A DNA stretch of 64,000 nt, taken from assembly GCF_902158555.1 (NCBI RefSeq), contig NZ_CABGGS010000012.1:606880-670879 (forward strand), given 5' to 3'. The stretch comes from Klebsiella spallanzanii (lineage in GTDB: Bacteria; Pseudomonadota; Gammaproteobacteria; Enterobacterales; Enterobacteriaceae). Below, piece after piece: positions 50,881-60,718 of this stretch (within the stretch, counting starts at the first letter, position 1; every line of letters begins with the position of its first letter). The notes under the pieces are model-generated. The model saw only the letters and a list, made by a program, of their open reading frames with translations. It was not told the DNA's origin and ran no database searches. The position numbers and the translations under genes are program-made.

Positions 50881-52371
50881 ATGAAAATTAACCCTATTCT
50901 GGCTATTGATGGCTACAAAGTTTCTCACCGTGCGCAATATCCCCAGGGTACGACGCGGGTCTATTCTAACTTCACTCCGCGCAGCGATCGTTTTTTCCAG
51001 TCGCCGTTGGCAGATGGCAAGCTAGTGTTTTTCGGTCTGCAGGGCTTTTTGCAGTGGTTCCTTGTCGATCAGTTCAACGAGGCATTTTTTGCTCGTCCGG
51101 AAGATGAAGTGGTGAACGAATATAAGCAGGTCATGGATGGTTATCTTGGTCGCGATGTGGTCCCGGTGGATCATATTCGCGACCTACATCGTCTGGGCTA
51201 TCTGCCGCTGCACATTAAATCGCTGGATGAAGGCACAAAAGTGCCGATGAAGGTGCCGGTATTGACCATCATTAATACGAAAGAAGAATTTTTCTGGCTG
51301 GTGAATTACCTGGAAACGGTGCTTTCGGCAGAGCTTTGGAAGTCATCCACCAATGCCACTATTGCCCATCACTATCGCAAAATTTGCGAACGCTGGGCGG
51401 AAAAAACCTGTAGCGATCTGACCCATCTCGATTTTCAGTGTCACGATTTTTCATTTCGCGGTATGGCCGGTTTGCAGGATGCCGCCCAGGCGGGGTGTGG
51501 GCATTTGTTAAGCTTCAAGGGGACCGATAGCATTCCGGCACTGCTCTATGCCCGCGATTACTATACCGAAAGTGAAGACTGTTTTATCGGCGCCAGCATA
51601 CCGGCGACTGAGCATAGTGTGATGTGTATGGGGGAGCGTGAGCATGAGATAGAAACCTTCCGTCGTCTGATTGCCGATATTTATCCGCAGGGATTTGTTT
51701 CTATTGTCTCCGATACCTGGGACTACTGGCGGGTACTGAGTGAATTTACCCGCGAACTGAAGGGGATCATTATGCAGCGTCAGGGACGGGTTGTGTTCCG
51801 CCCGGACAGTGGTGATCCGGTTGAGATTCTGTGCGGTACTGCTGCTAGCGATGATGTACGTACTGAACGAAGTGTAGAAGAGAAAGGCTCTGTCGAGGTG
51901 CTGTGGGAGATTTTTGGCGGCACAATAAATGATAAAGGCTACAAGGTATTGGATCCCCATGTGGGCCTGATTTACGGTGACTCCATTACTCTCGCCAGAG
52001 CCGATGAGATCATGCGTCGCCTGGAAGCGAAGGGTTTCGCCAGTTCCAATGTGGTGTTCGGCGTGGGTTCCTTTACCTACCAGTACAATACGCGCGATAC
52101 CTTTGGTTTTGCGATGAAAGCAACCTGGGGGGAAGTCAGTGGCGAAGGGCGAATGATTTTCAAAGAGCCAAAAACGGACAATGGCCTGAAACGTTCGGCC
52201 CGCGGTCTTTTACGGGTTGATCGCGATGCTCTGGGAGAGCTGCAGTTGCATGATGAACAAACCCTGGAGCAGGAGCTGCAGGGAGAGCTAAAAACTCGCT
52301 TCCTGGATGGCAAAGTGTTCCGCCACGAACATCTTGAACAGATACGCGCCCGGTTGGCAGCGCAGCGCTAA
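50881..52371 (+). CDS. nadV: Nicotinamide phosphoribosyltransferase
   Basis: Joins nicotinamide to PRPP giving NMN, a one-step NAD salvage route absent from E. coli K-12. It has 496 residues, close to eukaryotic NAMPT (491) and bacterial NadV. Motifs: SHRAQYPQGTTRVYSNFTPR at the N-terminus, FQCHDFSFRGMAGLQDA, VSDTWDYWRVL and VVFRPDSGDPVEI, which matches the active-site RPDSGDP of the family. AAGGGAG precedes the ATG at 50881; longer in-frame readings lie inside the prs-like gene. A terminator follows. Nicotinate phosphoribosyltransferase is the alternative label, but length and motifs favour NAMPT. Confidence 0.93.
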   Translation: MKINPILAIDGYKVSHRAQYPQGTTRVYSNFTPRSDRFFQSPLADGKLVFFGLQGFLQWFLVDQFNEAFFARPEDEVVNEYKQVMDGYLGRDVVPVDHIRDLHRLGYLPLHIKSLDEGTKVPMKVPVLTIINTKEEFFWLVNYLETVLSAELWKSSTNATIAHHYRKICERWAEKTCSDLTHLDFQCHDFSFRGMAGLQDAAQAGCGHLLSFKGTDSIPALLYARDYYTESEDCFIGASIPATEHSVMCMGEREHEIETFRRLIADIYPQGFVSIVSDTWDYWRVLSEFTRELKGIIMQRQGRVVFRPDSGDPVEILCGTAASDDVRTERSVEEKGSVEVLWEIFGGTINDKGYKVLDPHVGLIYGDSITLARADEIMRRLEAKGFASSNVVFGVGSFTYQYNTRDTFGFAMKATWGEVSGEGRMIFKEPKTDNGLKRSARGLLRVDRDALGELQLHDEQTLEQELQGELKTRFLDGKVFRHEHLEQIRARLAAQR

Positions 52372-52388
52372 GCTGCTGTGAGAAAGAT

Positions 52389-52413
52389 TAAAAAGGCGGG
52401 TTATCCCGCCTTC
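52389..52413 (+). terminator. Terminator after nadV
   Basis: AAGGCGGG, loop TTAT, CCCGCCTT, 18 bases after the nadV stop and before the convergent yheS end. The short A run and T-rich sides allow use on both strands. Confidence 0.78.
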
Positions 52414-52431
52414 CTGTATTGTAAATTGCCA

Positions 52432-54336
52432 CTAACCTTCTTGCAGCATCTGCTCCAGCTGTTCCTGGGCATCCAGCCAGGCCATTTCACACTCTTCTAG
52501 CCCGGACTTCGCGCTGGCCTGCTGCTGTAAGCACTCGGTAAGCTCAGCTTTGCGGCTTTGATCGTACAATCCGCTGTCGCCCAGCTTCTCTTCAGCCTGC
52601 GCCAGCTGTGCGTTGAGCTTCTCCATCTCTTTTTCCAGACGAGCAATCTCTTTGCGCAGCGGCTGGGTCTGCGTGCGCAGCTCAGCTTCCCGACGTTTTT
52701 GGTCTTTACGCGCCTGAGCGCTGTTGCCGTTATCTTTTGGCTCTTCCGACGCCTGGCTTTCCTGCTTTTGCGAGTCGCTCAACCACTGCTGGTAATCTTC
52801 GAGATCGCCGTCGAAAGGTTCGACTTTGCTATCGTGTACCAGGTAGAGGTCATCGGTGGTAGAGCGAATAAGATGGCGGTCGTGCGAAACCACCACCAGC
52901 GCGCCTTCAAAATCGATCAGCGCTTCGGTCAACGCCTGGCGCATATCAAGATCGAGGTGGTTAGTTGGTTCATCAAGCAGCAGCAGGTTTGGCCGCTGCC
53001 AGACGATTAACGCCAGCACCAGGCGTGCTTTCTCGCCGCCGGAGAAACGTTTTGTCTCTTCATTGACTTTATCGCTCTGGAAGCCGAAACCGCCAAGATA
53101 GTCGCGTAGCTTCTGTTCCAGCTCCTGCGGCGCCAGACGGGCAAGATGCTGTAGCGGAGATTCGTCCGCGCGCAGGAATTCAAGCTGATGCTGAGCGAAA
53201 TAGCCGAGTTTAATCCCCTTCGCCAGACCAATTTCTCCATGCAGCGGCTGTAGCTCACCGGCCAGCAGTTTTATCAGCGTTGACTTACCGGCACCGTTAC
53301 GCCCCAGCAGGCCGATGCGTGAACCCGGAACCAGATTCAGTTTTATTGAGTCGAGAATCACGCGCTCGCCATAGCCGGCGCTGACCTTTTCCATTTTCAA
53401 CAGCGGATTGGGCAGGCTTTCCGGCGCGCGGAAGCTAAAGTGGAATGGGTTATCGACATGGGCAGGTGCAATGAGCTCCATGCGTTCGAGCATTTTGATA
53501 CGGCTTTGCGCCTGCTTGGCCTTGGTGGCTTTAGCGCGAAAACGATCGATATAGCTCTGTAAATGCGCGACGCGCAGCTGCTGGCTCTCATACATTGCTT
53601 GCTGTTGAGAAAGGCGAGTTGCGCGCTGAATTTCAAACGAGCTGTAGTTACCGGTGTACTCGAACATCGTCTGCTGTTCGATATGGATAATTTTATCGAC
53701 GATAGGATCGAGGAAGTCGCGGTCGTGAGAGATAAGGATCAGCGTGCCGCTGTAGCCCTTAAGCCATTTCTCCAGCCAGATAACCGCATCGAGGTCAAGG
53801 TGGTTAGTCGGTTCATCAAGCAGCAGCAGATCGGAACGACAAATGAGCGCCTGAGCGAGGTTAAGGCGCATACGCCAGCCGCCGGAAAAGTCGCTTACCG
53901 GCCTTTCCAACTGCTCGTTGCTGAAACCCAGACCGTGCAACAGGCTGGCGGCACGAGAACGTATGGTCCAGGCATCGATGGCGTCAAGTTTACCGTGTAC
54001 CGTCGCGATGGCGTGACCGTCATTGCGTTCATTAGCCTCGTGCAGATCGGCTTCCAGCTTGCGGAATTCGCGATCGCCATCAATAACATAGTCAATGGCC
54101 GGCTGCGGTAGCGCAGGGGTTTCCTGGTTAACCCACGCCAGTTGCCAGCTGCCGGGGAAGGTCATAGAGCCGCCATCGGCGCTAATCTCGTTTTTCAAAA
54201 GCGAAAGCAGCGTGGATTTGCCGCAGCCGTTTTTACCCACCAGGCCGACTTTTTGCCCGGGGTTGATGGTGGCGGTAGCGTTGTCCAGCAGGACGCGTAC
54301 GCCGCGACGAATTTGTAACGAGGAGAAAACAATCAT
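52432..54336 (-). CDS. yheS: ABC-F family ATPase YheS
   Basis: It has 634 residues, like E. coli YheS. Two ABC domains without membrane segments: Walker A GLVGKNGCGKSTLL (about 31-44) and GLLGRNGAGKSTLI; signatures SDFSGGWRMRLNLA and KRFSGGEKARLVLA; Walker B LLLDEPTNHLDLD in both. Between them is the ABC-F linker (RFRAKATKAKQAQSRIKMLE). A C-terminal coiled coil rich in Lys/Glu follows. Family members act on ribosomes; the precise function of YheS is still emerging. Divergent from kefG. Confidence 0.96.
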   Translation of the reverse strand: MIVFSSLQIRRGVRVLLDNATATINPGQKVGLVGKNGCGKSTLLSLLKNEISADGGSMTFPGSWQLAWVNQETPALPQPAIDYVIDGDREFRKLEADLHEANERNDGHAIATVHGKLDAIDAWTIRSRAASLLHGLGFSNEQLERPVSDFSGGWRMRLNLAQALICRSDLLLLDEPTNHLDLDAVIWLEKWLKGYSGTLILISHDRDFLDPIVDKIIHIEQQTMFEYTGNYSSFEIQRATRLSQQQAMYESQQLRVAHLQSYIDRFRAKATKAKQAQSRIKMLERMELIAPAHVDNPFHFSFRAPESLPNPLLKMEKVSAGYGERVILDSIKLNLVPGSRIGLLGRNGAGKSTLIKLLAGELQPLHGEIGLAKGIKLGYFAQHQLEFLRADESPLQHLARLAPQELEQKLRDYLGGFGFQSDKVNEETKRFSGGEKARLVLALIVWQRPNLLLLDEPTNHLDLDMRQALTEALIDFEGALVVVSHDRHLIRSTTDDLYLVHDSKVEPFDGDLEDYQQWLSDSQKQESQASEEPKDNGNSAQARKDQKRREAELRTQTQPLRKEIARLEKEMEKLNAQLAQAEEKLGDSGLYDQSRKAELTECLQQQASAKSGLEECEMAWLDAQEQLEQMLQEG

Positions 54337-54511
54337 AAGGCGCCGTATGTTCTGACTATGTTAATTTGTCATTATGATAATGTAGTGTGGAGCGAATCGC
54401 TCAACCGGGCCGCAATGGTAGCCCAAAATGAAGACGATACACAAAGTCATTCTGGTTGCGTCGGGACGCAGCCGCTGCACAGGCCACCAGAAGACGTTCG
54501 GGAGGGGAAAG

Positions 54512-55072
54512 ATGTCTCAGACAGCGAAAGTATTGCTGCTGTATGCCCACCCAGAATCTCAGGATTCCGTGGCCAACCGGGTTTTGCTTGAACCGGCTTT
54601 ACAGTTGTCGAATGTTACCGTGCACGATCTCTACGCGCACTATCCGGATTTTTTTATTGATATCGCCCATGAACAGGACCTACTGCGCCAGCATGAGGTG
54701 ATTGTTTTCCAGCACCCGCTATATACCTGGAGTTGTCCGGCGCTAATGAAAGAGTGGCTGGATAGAGTGCTAAGCCGCGGTTTTGCCAGCGGGGCAGGGG
54801 GGAACCAACTGGCGGGAAAGTACTGGCGTAGTGTGATTACCACCGGAGAACCGGAGAGCGCCTATCGACGCGATGCGCATCGTTATCCGATGAACGACAT
54901 TCTGCGTCCTTTTGAATTGACTGCCGGTATGTGCCGCATGCACTGGATGAGCCCTATTATTGTCTACTGGGCGCGTCGGCAATCCCCAGAAGACCTGAAA
55001 AGCCGCGCTCGCGCTTATCGAGACTGGTTAAGTCACCCTATCACGGCAGGAGGTTCAAATGGCGGGAGCTGA
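54512..55072 (+). CDS. kefG: KefB ancillary protein, quinone-oxidoreductase-like KefG
   Basis: Flavodoxin-like protein needed for full KefB activity. It has 186 residues. [18 protein letters not shown] and [21 protein letters not shown] are family signatures; [16 protein letters not shown] is the mid-loop. The ATG at 54512 ([14 protein letters not shown]) has GGGAGGGG upstream and matches E. coli; the in-frame ATG at 54428 would add 28 residues. It overlaps kefB by 14 bases. Confidence 0.95.
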   Translation: MSQTAKVLLLYAHPESQDSVANRVLLEPALQLSNVTVHDLYAHYPDFFIDIAHEQDLLRQHEVIVFQHPLYTWSCPALMKEWLDRVLSRGFASGAGGNQLAGKYWRSVITTGEPESAYRRDAHRYPMNDILRPFELTAGMCRMHWMSPIIVYWARRQSPEDLKSRARAYRDWLSHPITAGGSNGGS

Positions 55073-56864
55073 TTTACTGCTGGCCGGGGTGTTGTTTTTA
55101 TTTGCCGCTGTGGTGGCAGTTCCGCTGGCGGCAAGACTCGGGATTGGTGCCGTACTGGGGTATTTGCTGGCAGGGATCGCAATTGGCCCTTGGGGATTGG
55201 GCTTTATTAGCGATGTTGATGAAATTCTTCACTTCTCTGAGTTAGGCGTCGTCTTCCTGATGTTTATCATTGGGCTGGAGCTGAATCCGTCCAAACTTTG
55301 GCGACTGAGAAGCTCAATTTTCGGCGTAGGGGCCGCGCAGGTCGCCTTCAGCGCGCTCATTCTTGGCGGTTTGCTCATGCTGAGTGATTTTTCATGGCAG
55401 GCTGCGGTGGTTGGTGGAATCGGGCTGGCGATGTCCTCAACCGCGATGGCGCTGCAGCTGATGCGTGAGAAAGGTATGAGCCGCAGCGAGTCCGGGCAAT
55501 TAGGCTTTTCCGTCTTGCTGTTTCAGGATCTGGCCGTGATCCCGGCCCTGGCGCTGGTTCCCTTGCTCGCAGGTTCGGGTGACGATCATTTTAACTGGCT
55601 CACCATAGGGATGAAGGTGTTGGCTTTCGGCGGAATGCTGATGGGGGGGCGTTATCTGCTGAGGCCGGTATTTCGTTTTATCGCCGGATCCGGCGTGCGG
55701 GAGGTCTTTACCGCGGCAACGTTGCTGCTGGTTCTTGGCTCGGCTCTGTTCATGGATGCGCTTGGACTGTCAATGGCGCTGGGAACCTTTATCGCTGGAG
55801 TCCTGTTGGCCGAGAGCGAGTATCGCCACGAACTGGAAATTGCCATTGAGCCTTTTAAAGGGCTCTTACTTGGGCTGTTCTTTATTTCCGTTGGCATGGC
55901 GCTGAATCTTGGGGTGCTATATACCCATTTGCTATGGGTTGTGGCCAGCGTCGCGATACTGGTGGCGGTAAAAGGCGTCGTCCTGTATCTCCTGGCGCGG
56001 GTTTACGGCTTGCGTAGCTCGGAACGTATGCAGTTTGCCGGAGTGCTGAGCCAGGGGGGAGAATTCGCTTTTGTGCTGTTCTCATTACCCGCCTCGATGC
56101 GCCTTTTTCAGAACGATCAAATGGCTCTACTGCTGGTGACGGTGACATTGTCGATGATGACCACGCCGCTGTTGATGAAGCTAATCGACAAAATACTCTC
56201 TCGCCGATTCAATCAATCCGAAGAGGAGGGCGAGGCTCCGTGGGTCGAAGATGATAAACCGCAGGTCATTATCGTTGGTTTTGGGCGCTTTGGTCAGGTG
56301 ATTGGCCGCCTGCTGATGGCGAACAAAATGCGTATTACGGTGCTGGAGCGCGATATCAGCGCGGTCAATCTGATGCGCCAATATGGCTATAAGGTCTACT
56401 TTGGCGATGCGACGCAGCTGGAGCTCCTGCGCTCGGCGGGAGCCGAAGAGGCGCAGTCGATCGTCATTACCTGCAATGAGCCGGAAGATACCATGAAGCT
56501 GGTCGAGATGTGTCAACAACACTTTCCACATCTTCATATTCTGGCGCGAGCGCGAGGACGCGTCGAGGCGCATGAACTGCTGCAGGCGGGAGTGGCGCAA
56601 TTCTCACGTGAAACCTTCTCCAGTGCGCTGGAGTTGGGGCGTAAAGCGCTTATCTCTATAGGTATGCATCCCCATCAGGCGCAGCGCGCGCAGCTGCATT
56701 TTCGGCGTCTCGATATGCGCATGCTGCGTGAGTTAATGCCGGTGCAGAGTGATACTTTGCAGATATCCCGCGTTCGGGAAGCCAGACGCGAACTTGAGGA
56801 AATCTTTCAGCGCGAGATGCAAAAAGAGAGCAGGCAGTTAGACGGCTGGGATGAGTTTGAATAA
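55059..56864 (+). CDS. kefB: Glutathione-gated potassium efflux system KefB
   Basis: CPA2 antiporter that acidifies the cytoplasm to protect against electrophiles. It has 601 residues, the same as E. coli. About 12 membrane helices (1-385), with [15 protein letters not shown] and [14 protein letters not shown], then a RCK/KTN domain with the nucleotide fold [16 protein letters not shown] and [16 protein letters not shown], and a tail rich in Glu/Arg. Transcribed with kefG; yheV follows after 12 bases. Confidence 0.97.
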   Translation: MAGADLLLAGVLFLFAAVVAVPLAARLGIGAVLGYLLAGIAIGPWGLGFISDVDEILHFSELGVVFLMFIIGLELNPSKLWRLRSSIFGVGAAQVAFSALILGGLLMLSDFSWQAAVVGGIGLAMSSTAMALQLMREKGMSRSESGQLGFSVLLFQDLAVIPALALVPLLAGSGDDHFNWLTIGMKVLAFGGMLMGGRYLLRPVFRFIAGSGVREVFTAATLLLVLGSALFMDALGLSMALGTFIAGVLLAESEYRHELEIAIEPFKGLLLGLFFISVGMALNLGVLYTHLLWVVASVAILVAVKGVVLYLLARVYGLRSSERMQFAGVLSQGGEFAFVLFSLPASMRLFQNDQMALLLVTVTLSMMTTPLLMKLIDKILSRRFNQSEEEGEAPWVEDDKPQVIIVGFGRFGQVIGRLLMANKMRITVLERDISAVNLMRQYGYKVYFGDATQLELLRSAGAEEAQSIVITCNEPEDTMKLVEMCQQHFPHLHILARARGRVEAHELLQAGVAQFSRETFSSALELGRKALISIGMHPHQAQRAQLHFRRLDMRMLRELMPVQSDTLQISRVREARRELEEIFQREMQKESRQLDGWDEFE

Positions 56865-56876
56865 AAGGTAAAAAAT

Positions 56877-57077
56877 ATGGCGGTACGTAAACGTTTTATT
56901 GCCGGTGCGAAATGTCCGGCATGCCAGGCCCAGGATTCGCTGGCGATGTGGCGTGAGAATAATGTCGATGTAGTTGAATGCGTTAAGTGCGGTCACCAGA
57001 TGCGTGAGGCGGATAAAGAGGTCCGTGAGCATGTTCGCAAAGAAGAGCAAGTGATAGGCATTTTTCATCCGGACTAG
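56877..57077 (+). CDS. yheV: Small zinc-ribbon-like protein YheV
   Basis: It has 66 residues, conserved in enterics and often annotated near kefB. Two cysteine pairs, CPAC and CVKC, 26 residues apart, suggest a zinc ribbon; the rest is charged (EADKEVREHVRKEEQ). Function unknown. ATAAAAGGTAAAAAAT gives a weak ribosome-binding site. slyD follows after 94 bases and has its own likely promoter. Confidence 0.88.
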   Translation: MAVRKRFIAGAKCPACQAQDSLAMWRENNVDVVECVKCGHQMREADKEVREHVRKEEQVIGIFHPD

Positions 57078-57171
57078 CGTTATCTATCGGCTTTTTTTAA
57101 GCTAGAGGGTACACGGCTGCAGAATTCCGCTACAATCTGCGCCACTATTCTTCCCATGCTCAGGAGATATC

Positions 57172-57759
57172 ATGAAAGTAGCAAAAGACCTGGTGGTCAG
57201 CCTGGCCTATCAGGTACGTACAGAAGACGGTGTGTTGGTTGATGAGTCTCCGGTAAGCGCGCCGCTGGACTACCTGCATGGTCACGGTTCCCTGATTTCC
57301 GGCCTGGAAAATGCGCTGGATGGCCATGAAGTGGGCGACAAATTTGATGTAGAAGTTGGTGCTAACGACGCGTACGGTCAGTACGATGAAAACCTGGTTC
57401 AGCGCGTTCCTAAAGACGTATTCATGGGCGTTGATGAGCTGCAGGTTGGCATGCGTTTCCTGGCAGAAACCGATCAGGGGCCGGTGCCGGTAGAAATCAC
57501 CGAAGTGGGTGACGAACACGTTGTTGTTGATGGTAACCACATGCTGGCTGGCCAGAATCTGAAGTTCAATGTTGAAGTCGTCGCGCTGCGCGAAGCCACG
57601 GCGGAAGAGCTGGAACATGGTCATGTTCACGGTGCTCATGGTCACGATCATGGCCACGACCACGATCATGACGGTTGCTGCGGTGGCCACGGCCACGGTC
57701 ATGACCATGAACATGGCAAAGGCGGCTGCGGTGGTAATGGCGGCTGCGGTTGCCACTAA
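57172..57759 (+). CDS. slyD: FKBP-type peptidyl-prolyl isomerase and metallochaperone SlyD
   Basis: Folding helper and nickel store, needed by hydrogenase maturation. It has 195 residues. FKBP domain with an inserted flap (residues 1-150; LEDGVLVDESP-type start, DVEVGANDAYGQYDE), then a metal-binding tail (about 148-195) of His, Gly and Cys such as HGHDHGHDHDHDGCC and GKGGCGGNGGCGCH. Several CC/CG cysteines can bind Ni, Zn or Cu. A strong terminator follows and serves the convergent slyX. Confidence 0.97.
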   Translation: MKVAKDLVVSLAYQVRTEDGVLVDESPVSAPLDYLHGHGSLISGLENALDGHEVGDKFDVEVGANDAYGQYDENLVQRVPKDVFMGVDELQVGMRFLAETDQGPVPVEITEVGDEHVVVDGNHMLAGQNLKFNVEVVALREATAEELEHGHVHGAHGHDHGHDHDHDGCCGGHGHGHDHEHGKGGCGGNGGCGCH

Positions 57760-57786
57760 TTCTGCTGCGCTAGCGCTGTGGAATAG

Positions 57787-57812
57787 AAAAAGCGGGGAGA
57801 CCCGCTTTTTTT
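57787..57812. terminator. Bidirectional terminator between slyD and slyX
   Basis: AAAAAGCGGG, loop GAGA, CCCGCTTTTTTT, between convergent genes. Confidence 0.9.
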
Positions 57813-57817
57813 ACGTC

Positions 57818-58036
57818 TCAATAATGCGGTGGAGGCGTTTCTTCCGACGGTGAAGCCATGTGCGATGGCTGAGTAGCCTTCAGTTTTTCTACCATCAGGC
57901 GCATATGTTCGCGCATCCTGGCCATTTCGATCTCGTGGGCGGTGACGGTCTTGTTGAGGTCTTCAATAGTGATTTCCTGAAACGCTAACCTGCTCTCCAG
58001 CTCCGCAAGGCGAGTCTCTAAAGTGCTATCGTGCAT
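57818..58036 (-). CDS. slyX: SlyX
   Basis: It has 72 residues and is mostly one coiled coil: heptad-like [20 protein letters not shown] and [17 protein letters not shown], with a proline-rich end (EETPPPHY). Function unknown; it is named from the Salmonella locus near slyD. Divergent from fkpA. Confidence 0.94.
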   Translation of the reverse strand: MHDSTLETRLAELESRLAFQEITIEDLNKTVTAHEIEMARMREHMRLMVEKLKATQPSHMASPSEETPPPHY

Positions 58037-58114
58037 GAGTAACCTCTTCTGTCTTATCCTGCGGGCGGATTCTACTGAAGTTTCAGTATTCGCGCAGCAT
58101 TGTTACGCGTGACA

Positions 58115-58145
58115 GGAAACTAATTCATACAAAAATAGTCCTAAA
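58115..58145 (+). promoter_or_regulatory. Possible sigma-E promoter of fkpA
   Basis: GGAAACT, 16 bases, GTCCTAAA resembles the sigma-E pattern GGAACTT-N16-TCTAA. fkpA is a sigma-E gene in E. coli. The leader would be about 110 bases. Confidence 0.45.
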
Positions 58146-58258
58146 TGAGGCGATATTCAGGTACGTCTGTATGTTGATTTGTTCTGCAACGTTCTATAGT
58201 ACGTTTTTTGCTTTTTATGATAACCCTGGGGTGAGATGCCCCGGCCCTGGAGAAATGG

Positions 58259-59077
58259 ATGAAATCACTGTTTAAAGTAACGCTGCTGGCGACCACAATG
58301 GCCGTCGCCCTGAATGCACCGCTGACCTTTGCTGCTGATACCGCAGCAAAAGCAGCACCTGCCACGGACAGCAAATCGGCATTCAAAAATGACGATCAGA
58401 AATCTGCTTATGCGCTGGGTGCATCACTGGGACGTTACATGGAAAACTCCCTGAAAGAACAAGAAAAACTGGGCATCAAACTGGATAAAGACCAGCTGAT
58501 CGCCGGTGTTCAGGATGCTTTTGCCAATAAGAGCAAACTGTCCGATCAGGAGATCGAACAGACTCTGCAGACGTTTGAAACCCGCGTAAAAACTGCCGCT
58601 CAGCAGAAAATGGAAAAAGACGCATCTGAGAACGATGCCAAAGGTAAAGCTTACCGCGACACCTTTGCTAAAGAGAAAGGCGTCAAAACGTCTAAATCTG
58701 GTCTGCTGTACAAAGTTGAGAAAGCCGGTACTGGCGATGCGCCTAAAGATAGCGATACCGTGGTCGTTAACTACAAAGGTACGCTGATCGACGGCAAAGA
58801 GTTTGATAACTCCTACACCCGTGGCGAGCCGCTTTCTTTCCGTCTGGATGGCGTGATCCCCGGCTGGACCGAAGGCCTGAAGAACATCAAGAAAGGCGGT
58901 AAAATCCAGCTGGTCATCCCACCGGATCTGGCTTATGGCAAAACCGGCGTTCCGGGTATCCCGGCTAACTCTACTCTGGTATTTGACGTAGAACTGCTGG
59001 ATATCAAACCGGCACCGAAAGCGGACGCTAAGCCAGAAGCTGCCGCTGAAGCACCAGCTGCTGACGCGAAGAAGTAA
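58259..59077 (+). CDS. fkpA: Periplasmic FKBP-type isomerase and chaperone FkpA
   Basis: A V-shaped dimeric chaperone and prolyl isomerase. It has 272 residues. Signal peptide (1-25; KVTLLATTMAVALNAPLTFA|A). N-terminal dimerisation helices (about 40-145; KNDDQKSAYALGASLGRYM) precede the FKBP domain (SDTVVVNYKGTLIDGKEFDN, PGWTEGLKNIKKGGKI, YGKTGVPGIPANSTLVFDVE). The Ala/Pro/Lys-rich C-terminal tail is flexible. A terminator follows at 59088. Confidence 0.98.
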   Translation: MKSLFKVTLLATTMAVALNAPLTFAADTAAKAAPATDSKSAFKNDDQKSAYALGASLGRYMENSLKEQEKLGIKLDKDQLIAGVQDAFANKSKLSDQEIEQTLQTFETRVKTAAQQKMEKDASENDAKGKAYRDTFAKEKGVKTSKSGLLYKVEKAGTGDAPKDSDTVVVNYKGTLIDGKEFDNSYTRGEPLSFRLDGVIPGWTEGLKNIKKGGKIQLVIPPDLAYGKTGVPGIPANSTLVFDVELLDIKPAPKADAKPEAAAEAPAADAKK

Positions 59078-59087
59078 TCTGGTTTAA

Positions 59088-59117
59088 GCCGCCGCCTTCA
59101 GGGGCGGCGGTTTTTTT
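59088..59117 (+). terminator. fkpA terminator
   Basis: GCCGCCGCC, loop TTCAG, GGGCGGCGG, then seven Ts, ten bases after the fkpA stop. Confidence 0.9.
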
Positions 59118-59243
59118 ATTGAGGGTAGATATAATTAAAACTGGAAAGAACCTCAGGCGCTGTATTACTTTAGATAGATTAATAATGATGATGAGCCTGC
59201 CCTGACGATAACGACAGGCTCCTGAAAAGGAGTGCTTTTTTCC

Positions 59244-59966
59244 ATGTCCAGGTCGCTTTTAACCAACGAGACCAGCGAGCTTGATTTGCTGGATCAACGT
59301 CCTTTTGACCAGACCGACTTCGATATCCTTAAATCCTATGAAGCGGTAGTGGACGGGTTAGCGATGCTCATTGGTTCCCACTGTGAAATCGTACTGCACT
59401 CATTGCAGGACTTAAAATGTTCCGCTATTCGTATCGCCAACGGTGAACACACCGGCCGTCAAATCGGCTCGCCAATTACCGACCTCGCGTTGCGCATGTT
59501 GCATGATATGACCGGAGCCGATAGCAGCGTTTCTAAATGCTATTTTACTCGTGCCAAAAGCGGTGTACTGATGAAGTCAGTCACGATCGCTATTCGAAAC
59601 CGTGAACATCGGGTTATTGGCCTGTTGTGCATCAACATGAACCTCGACGTGCCGTTCTCCCAGATAATGAGCACCTTTATTCCGCCGGAAACGACGGAAG
59701 TGAACTCTCAGGTTAACTTTGCCTCATCGGTAGACGATCTGGTTGCGCAGACGCTTGAGTTCACCATTGAAGAGGTGAACGCCGACCGTAACGTTTCTAA
59801 CAACGCCAAAAATCGCCAGATCGTCCTGAACCTCTACGAGAAAGGGATCTTTGATATCAAGGATGCCATTAATCAGGTAGCCGATCGGCTGAACATCTCT
59901 AAACACACGGTATATCTCTACATTCGCCAGTTCAAAAGCGGAGATTTCCAGGGGCTGGATAAGTAA
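59244..59966 (+). CDS. yheO: YheO, PAS-like and HTH DNA-binding protein
   Basis: It has 240 residues, nearly identical to E. coli YheO. The N-terminal part (about 25-145) is PAS-like ([20 protein letters not shown]), the C-terminal about 60 residues hold a helix-turn-helix ([20 protein letters not shown]). Predicted transcription regulator; target unknown. The ATG at 59244 matches E. coli; the best ribosome-binding site (AAGGAG, 59225-59230) is 13 bases away, slightly long, and an in-frame GTG at 59232 is too close to it. Its stop shares a base with tusD (TAATG). Confidence 0.93.
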   Translation: MSRSLLTNETSELDLLDQRPFDQTDFDILKSYEAVVDGLAMLIGSHCEIVLHSLQDLKCSAIRIANGEHTGRQIGSPITDLALRMLHDMTGADSSVSKCYFTRAKSGVLMKSVTIAIRNREHRVIGLLCINMNLDVPFSQIMSTFIPPETTEVNSQVNFASSVDDLVAQTLEFTIEEVNADRNVSNNAKNRQIVLNLYEKGIFDIKDAINQVADRLNISKHTVYLYIRQFKSGDFQGLDK

Positions 59967-60352
59967 TGCGCTTTGCCATTACGGTGACGGGGCCTGCCTA
60001 CGGTACGCAGCAGGCCAGCAGCGCGCTACAGTTTGCCCGAGCCGTTTTGCAGGAAGGCCACGAGCTTATCAGCATCTTTTTCTATCGCGAAGGCGTTTAC
60101 AACGCGAATCAGCTAACGGCCCCCGCCAGCGATGAATTTGATCTGGTACGCGCGTGGCAGGTACTGCATGACGAACATGCCGTTTCCTTGCATATCTGTG
60201 TAGCCGCAGCTTTACGCCGTGGAATAACGGATGAACAGGAGGCCCGACAGCTGAATTTACCTGCGCATAATTTGCAGCCAGGTTTTGCGTTGAGCGGATT
60301 GGGCGCACTGGCGGAAGCCGCATTAACCTGCGATCGAATGGTGCAGTTTTGA
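59966..60352 (+). CDS. tusD: Sulfurtransferase subunit TusD
   Basis: Takes sulfur from TusA and passes it to TusE for 2-thiolation of uridine 34 in tRNA (mnm5s2U). It has 128 residues of the DsrE fold. The active cysteine lies in [14 protein letters not shown], and the opening [19 protein letters not shown] matches the family. First of tusDCB; translation is coupled with yheO (TAATG) and with tusC (ATGA). Confidence 0.96.
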   Translation: MRFAITVTGPAYGTQQASSALQFARAVLQEGHELISIFFYREGVYNANQLTAPASDEFDLVRAWQVLHDEHAVSLHICVAAALRRGITDEQEARQLNLPAHNLQPGFALSGLGALAEAALTCDRMVQF

Positions 60353-60711
60353 TGACGCGTATCGCCTTTGTTTTTTCATCAGCACCTCATGGCTCGGCAT
60401 CGGGCAGGGAAGGGCTGGATGCTTTGCTTGCGACGTCAGCACTGACGGAAGAGATCGGCGTTTTCTTCGTTGGTGATGGCGTATTTCAGCTACTTCCAGA
60501 ACAGCGACCCGCCGCAGTGCTGGCACGCGATTATATCTCTACCTTTAAACTCCTGTCGCTATACGATATTGAACAGTGTTGGATTTGCGCGGCTTCAGCG
60601 CGCGAGCGTGGCCTGACTTCCGCCACGCCGTGGGTCGTGGACGGTGAATGGCTGGAGCCTGAGGCTCTGCGCGCCCGGTTGGACGATTTTAACGTGATAC
60701 TGCGTTTCTGA
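60352..60711 (+). CDS. tusC: Sulfur-relay subunit TusC
   Basis: Structural subunit of the TusBCD hexamer. It has 119 residues, from ATG at 60352 overlapping the tusD stop. It has the DsrE/F fold ([20 protein letters not shown]), [20 protein letters not shown] and the ending DFNVILRF. No active cysteine is needed in this subunit. Confidence 0.95.
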   Translation: MTRIAFVFSSAPHGSASGREGLDALLATSALTEEIGVFFVGDGVFQLLPEQRPAAVLARDYISTFKLLSLYDIEQCWICAASARERGLTSATPWVVDGEWLEPEALRARLDDFNVILRF

Positions 60712-60718
60712 GGCCTGA

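Noticed and set aside
57600-57757. Repetitive GGTCATG/CACGATCA-like DNA, considered as a tandem repeat or a CRISPR-like array
   Set aside because: It is the coding sequence of the SlyD His-rich tail, with no regular repeat-spacer structure.
57569-57853. Met/Thr-rich plus-strand frame and its reverse partner at 57160-57756
   Set aside because: Both are out-of-frame readings of the His/Gly metal-binding tail of slyD.
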